Below, piece by piece: positions 5,903-7,863 of a stretch of DNA of 7,863 bases. Under the pieces are notes generated by a model. That model did no database searches and was not told the DNA's origin. It saw only the letters and a program-made list of their open reading frames with translations. Within the stretch, counting starts at the first letter, position 1, and each line of letters opens with the position of its first letter. The position numbers and the translations under genes were made by a program. Source of the DNA: JAZGDL01 sp036477795 (lineage in GTDB: Bacteria; Planctomycetota; Phycisphaerae; UBA1845); the NCBI GenBank assembly GCA_036477795.1, contig JAZGDL010000011.1, positions 1-7,863 of the forward strand, written 5' to 3'.

Positions 5903-6982
5903 TTAAGGGGCGCGGTCTTGCAGTTGTTTGGCGGCCAGCAGGGCGGCTCCGACGACTCCGGCGTAATCGGCTAAGGCGCTGAGCTCGACGCGCATGGGGG
6001 AGAAGGCAGTGGGGAACCCCGCGCTGGCGCTTGGGGCTCGGATGAGGGAATCCTCATCCAGCATACGTTCGGCGAGGGCGTCAGCCCGACGGATCAGCGA
6101 GGGCAAACCTTGGGCGACTCCGCCGCCGACGACCAGGAGATCGATCGCATAGCTGTGAGCGATGTTCGAGAACGCGACGGCTAGCGGCTTTGCGATCTTC
6201 TCGACGAATCGTGCGGCGGGTGCGTCGCCCCGTTGTAGTGCGATTTCCAGGTCATTGAGTTCTTGCCTGGAACCTACGGCTAGTAATCCGTGGGCTTGGG
6301 CGGCGTGGATGATGGCGGGTGCGGCTACCACAGCTTCCAGACTGCCGCGGGGGCCGCGCCACCCACAAGAGGTGGCGCTACGGCAGCGGGGGGCGTCGTC
6401 GTCGGTGTCGCAAATCATCTGGCCCAAGTGGCCGATGGAGTGGTCGGTATGGCGTAGAATCTCTGAATCGATGATCACCGCGGCGCCGACAGCGGTGCCG
6501 ATGGTAAGGTAGGCGAAGCGGCCCACGTGGCGCAACCCGTGGGCTTCGGTGGGGTCTTGATGCTGACCCCCGCCACCGAAGCCGTTTAAGGCGGTGGGTT
6601 GGCGGGCGCAATACTCGCCCCAGGCGGCGGTGACGGTGTCGCAATCCACCCAGGTAGCCAGGCCGGTGCGCTCGATGAGCATGTCTCGAAGCGGCAGGCC
6701 TTCTATGAATGGTAGATTGATGGCCCGGCTGACGGCGGATCGGCCAGGCTCCAGCACGCCGGGGACGCCCACGCCCATGCCGCGGGGTGCAGGGAGGGAG
6801 TCGGTTTCATCGCGACAGATGCGGTAGGCGTTGTCCAGCCAGCGGATGAGATCCTGGCCGGTGGTTGGTGTTTCGGTCCGACGATCCGCCAGCACGCGAC
6901 CGTGGGTGTCGACCACGGCCAGCCGCGTGAACGTGCCGCCGATGTCGATGCCGACGAAGGTGGATGAATCTGTCTCGTTCAT
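5903..6982 (-). CDS. ROK-family sugar kinase (glucokinase-like) with in-frame repeat insertions
   Basis: This is a probable ATP-dependent sugar kinase, 359 residues. The phosphate-binding block GIDIGGTFTRL is at 11-21, VGVPG near 71-75 and the second phosphate motif YLTIGTAVGAAV at 158-169. VVGGGVAQG follows at 284-292. Catalytic Asp is likely D115 in VDCDT, where most ROK proteins have N-D-A. The usual GELGH is GHLGQ (184-188), and CxCGxxGCxE is broken up: C200, C206, then GSLE (213-216). The zinc site therefore looks lost. A palindromic repeat encodes the RSATSCGWR segment there. A second palindrome encodes EAHGLRHVG (146-154), in a linker about 20 residues longer than usual. The ATG at 6982 is preferred over TTG at 7003, though neither has a well-spaced ribosome site. 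The sugar specificity cannot be told. Confidence 0.88.
   Translation of the reverse strand: MNETDSSTFVGIDIGGTFTRLAVVDTHGRVLADRRTETPTTGQDLIRWLDNAYRICRDETDSLPAPRGMGVGVPGVLEPGRSAVSRAINLPFIEGLPLRDMLIERTGLATWVDCDTVTAAWGEYCARQPTALNGFGGGGQHQDPTEAHGLRHVGRFAYLTIGTAVGAAVIIDSEILRHTDHSIGHLGQMICDTDDDAPRCRSATSCGWRGPRGSLEAVVAAPAIIHAAQAHGLLAVGSRQELNDLEIALQRGDAPAARFVEKIAKPLAVAFSNIAHSYAIDLLVVGGGVAQGLPSLIRRADALAERMLDEDSLIRAPSASAGFPTAFSPMRVELSALADYAGVVGAALLAAKQLQDRAP
6356..6381 (-). repeat. REP-like palindrome inside the ROK kinase gene
   Basis: This element matches the 26-bp arm at 3173-3198 in 25 of 26 positions, including the GTAG head on the minus strand. Its stem is GCGCCACC/GGTGGCGC. It is translated in frame as part of RSATSCGWR in the kinase. 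Confidence 0.9.
6521..6578. repeat. Palindrome pair inside the ROK kinase gene
   Basis: GCCCACG (6521-6527) pairs with CGTGGGC (6538-6544). A 17-bp stretch, 6532-6548, is identical to 7660-7676 in the neighbouring gene. Immediately beside it an imperfect hairpin is built from GGGGTC/GACCCC (6551-6570) with CGGT/ACCG outside. Together they encode the linker QHQDPTEAHGLRHVG. Confidence 0.7.
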
Positions 6983-7087
6983 TCCTGATGCCGGATAGAA
7001 CAACGTTCAGGCGGCGCAAGAGTGCAAGATCCGTCTCCCACCCTTTTTCGATTCTACCATACGTTCCCAGGCCTTGACACGCGGTCC
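6983..7087. other. Short intergenic gap between the unknown gene and the ROK kinase
   Basis: The gap is about 105 bp (84 if the TTG start is used). A minus-strand TAGAAT near 7052-7057 could be a -10 box, but no matching -35 is seen. The two genes may be co-transcribed. Confidence 0.3.
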
Positions 7088-7863
7088 CTACCCCACGCGC
7101 TTGCTGAATGCGTCGTCGTCGCCGCCATTGTGAATCCGGACGGCTTCGCCGGGCTTGAGCGGTGGGTGATCGGCGTAGACCACACGCGACGCCCGGCGGT
7201 TGACGGCCAGCACCCCGTAATGCGCTCCAACGACGTGCTCGAGCAGAGTGGCAGCCAGGTCGGTTCGCCAGATGGAGTTGCAGATGAAATCGTTGCACGA
7301 CCCGGGACTCTCGATCCGGATCAGGTTGGCGCCGGCTGCGGCTGCCCCACGGTGAAAATCGGTGTCGAACGGTTGCGGGTCAACCACCACGGAGGGCAGG
7401 AGCTTTTCCATCCGCCAGGCCATCTCATCCCGACGGGCCAAAGCGGCCCCCTCACCCACGCTGCGATAGAAGTATCGACCTGACCAGAAAGTCGCCGCCA
7501 GAGAAGGGAGCACTTGTGCATGATGCTCAAAGGCTGCGTCCTGCTTGCCGTAGACGATACGCGGCTGCTGCACGCAAGTGTCCGTCAGATCGATAACGGC
7601 TGCGATCGAACCGGACTCAAAGCTTCCCTCCATCTCCTGTGGCCCCAAGCCCACGGGTTGCAACCCGTGGGCTTCGTCCGGTACCGCACTGCCGTGTGGC
7701 TGCCACTCGTTGCAAAGAGGCACCCACACCAGGCGGAATTGCGTTAGCAGTTCCGGCGCGTAGGGATTGGCATGAGGCGCCGGACGCAGCAGTTGCTTGA
7801 GGTAATACATGCAACCAAACACCCCAGCCATGTCGTCCCCGCGCAGCCCACTCCGCATCAGCA
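7088..7863 (-). CDS. Unidentified protein, 5' end outside the window
   Basis: The frame is open to the right edge, so at least 258 codons are present and the start probably lies beyond. An ATG at 7858 exists but has no support as the true start. I do not recognise the family. Visible features are MYYLKQLLRPAPHANPYAPELL near the N-side and a Cys-containing patch SPGSCNDFICNSIWR (about 184-198, counting from 7858). Next comes EHVVGAHYGVLAVN, and the C-terminus is LKPGEAVRIHNGGDDDAF. The Cys patch faintly recalls the AGTxxCN site of pyroglutamyl peptidases, but the other motifs of that family were not found. No signal peptide or membrane segment is seen. A perfect 28-bp palindrome encodes EAHGLQPVGL at 62-71. 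Confidence 0.65.
   Translation of the reverse strand, partial: LMRSGLRGDDMAGVFGCMYYLKQLLRPAPHANPYAPELLTQFRLVWVPLCNEWQPHGSAVPDEAHGLQPVGLGPQEMEGSFESGSIAAVIDLTDTCVQQPRIVYGKQDAAFEHHAQVLPSLAATFWSGRYFYRSVGEGAALARRDEMAWRMEKLLPSVVVDPQPFDTDFHRGAAAAGANLIRIESPGSCNDFICNSIWRTDLAATLLEHVVGAHYGVLAVNRRASRVVYADHPPLKPGEAVRIHNGGDDDAFSKRVG
7647..7674. repeat. Perfect 28-bp palindrome within a coding region
   Basis: AAGCCCACGGGTTG (7647-7660) is followed directly by its exact reverse complement CAACCCGTGGGCTT (7661-7674). It is read in frame by the minus-strand gene as EAHGLQPVGL. A small palindrome, GTGGC/GCCAC (7694-7704), lies 20 bp away in the same gene and may belong to the same insertion. Confidence 0.92.

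Noticed and set aside
6272..6295. Third, diverged copy of the palindrome in the ROK kinase (AHGLLAVG)
   Set aside because: It matches 18 of 24 bases, but the palindrome is lost, and an AAxxxGL helix is normal at this place in ROK proteins, so it is probably coincidence.
7074..7079. Plus-strand TTGACA as a promoter
   Set aside because: There is no -10 box at a suitable distance and no plus-strand gene downstream.

Overview
The window is GC-rich and densely coded, with seven well-supported genes plus one cut by the right edge. It also carries an unusual number of short palindromic repeats, several of them inside reading frames. The gene content is chromosomal housekeeping and cell-surface metabolism of a Gram-negative-type bacterium. 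The repeat style and atypical lipoprotein-like secreted proteins would fit a planctomycete-like lineage, but that is an inference; nothing here fixes the taxon.

Layout, left to right. Positions 1-275 hold no certain gene but contain a perfect 28-bp inverted repeat (168-258). On the minus strand, 2197 to 276, a polysaccharide deacetylase (CE4/NodB) and a SAM-dependent methyltransferase overlap by 4 bp and look like the end of a surface-polysaccharide operon. A 415-bp intergenic stretch follows. The only plus-strand gene, a predicted lipoprotein, runs 2616-3047. It converges on pdxA, and between them lies a 111-bp composite palindromic repeat (3088-3198) that supplies the pdxA stop codon. A two-gene cofactor operon on the minus strand follows: riboflavin synthase (4939-4298) and PdxA of vitamin B6 synthesis (4301-3195), coupled by a 4-bp overlap, with a strong sigma70-type promoter at 4987-5014. 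Next come a small acidic secreted/lipoprotein-like protein (5440-5126), a repeat-rich non-coding stretch (5441-5902), a ROK-family sugar kinase (6982-5903), and the 3' part of an unidentified protein (7863-7088).

The most notable signal is the repeats. One family has a GTAG head followed by a hairpin, as in REP sequences mobilised by RAYT transposases. It occurs as a composite array between the convergent genes and as a single copy in frame inside the zinc-binding loop of the ROK kinase. A second palindrome (AAGCCCACGGGTTG and its complement) occurs in the same reading frame in two adjacent genes, giving the shared peptide EAHGL. This resembles the Rickettsia palindromic elements that insert into genes and stay translated. 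No transposase, CRISPR array, rRNA, tRNA or riboswitch was recognised.
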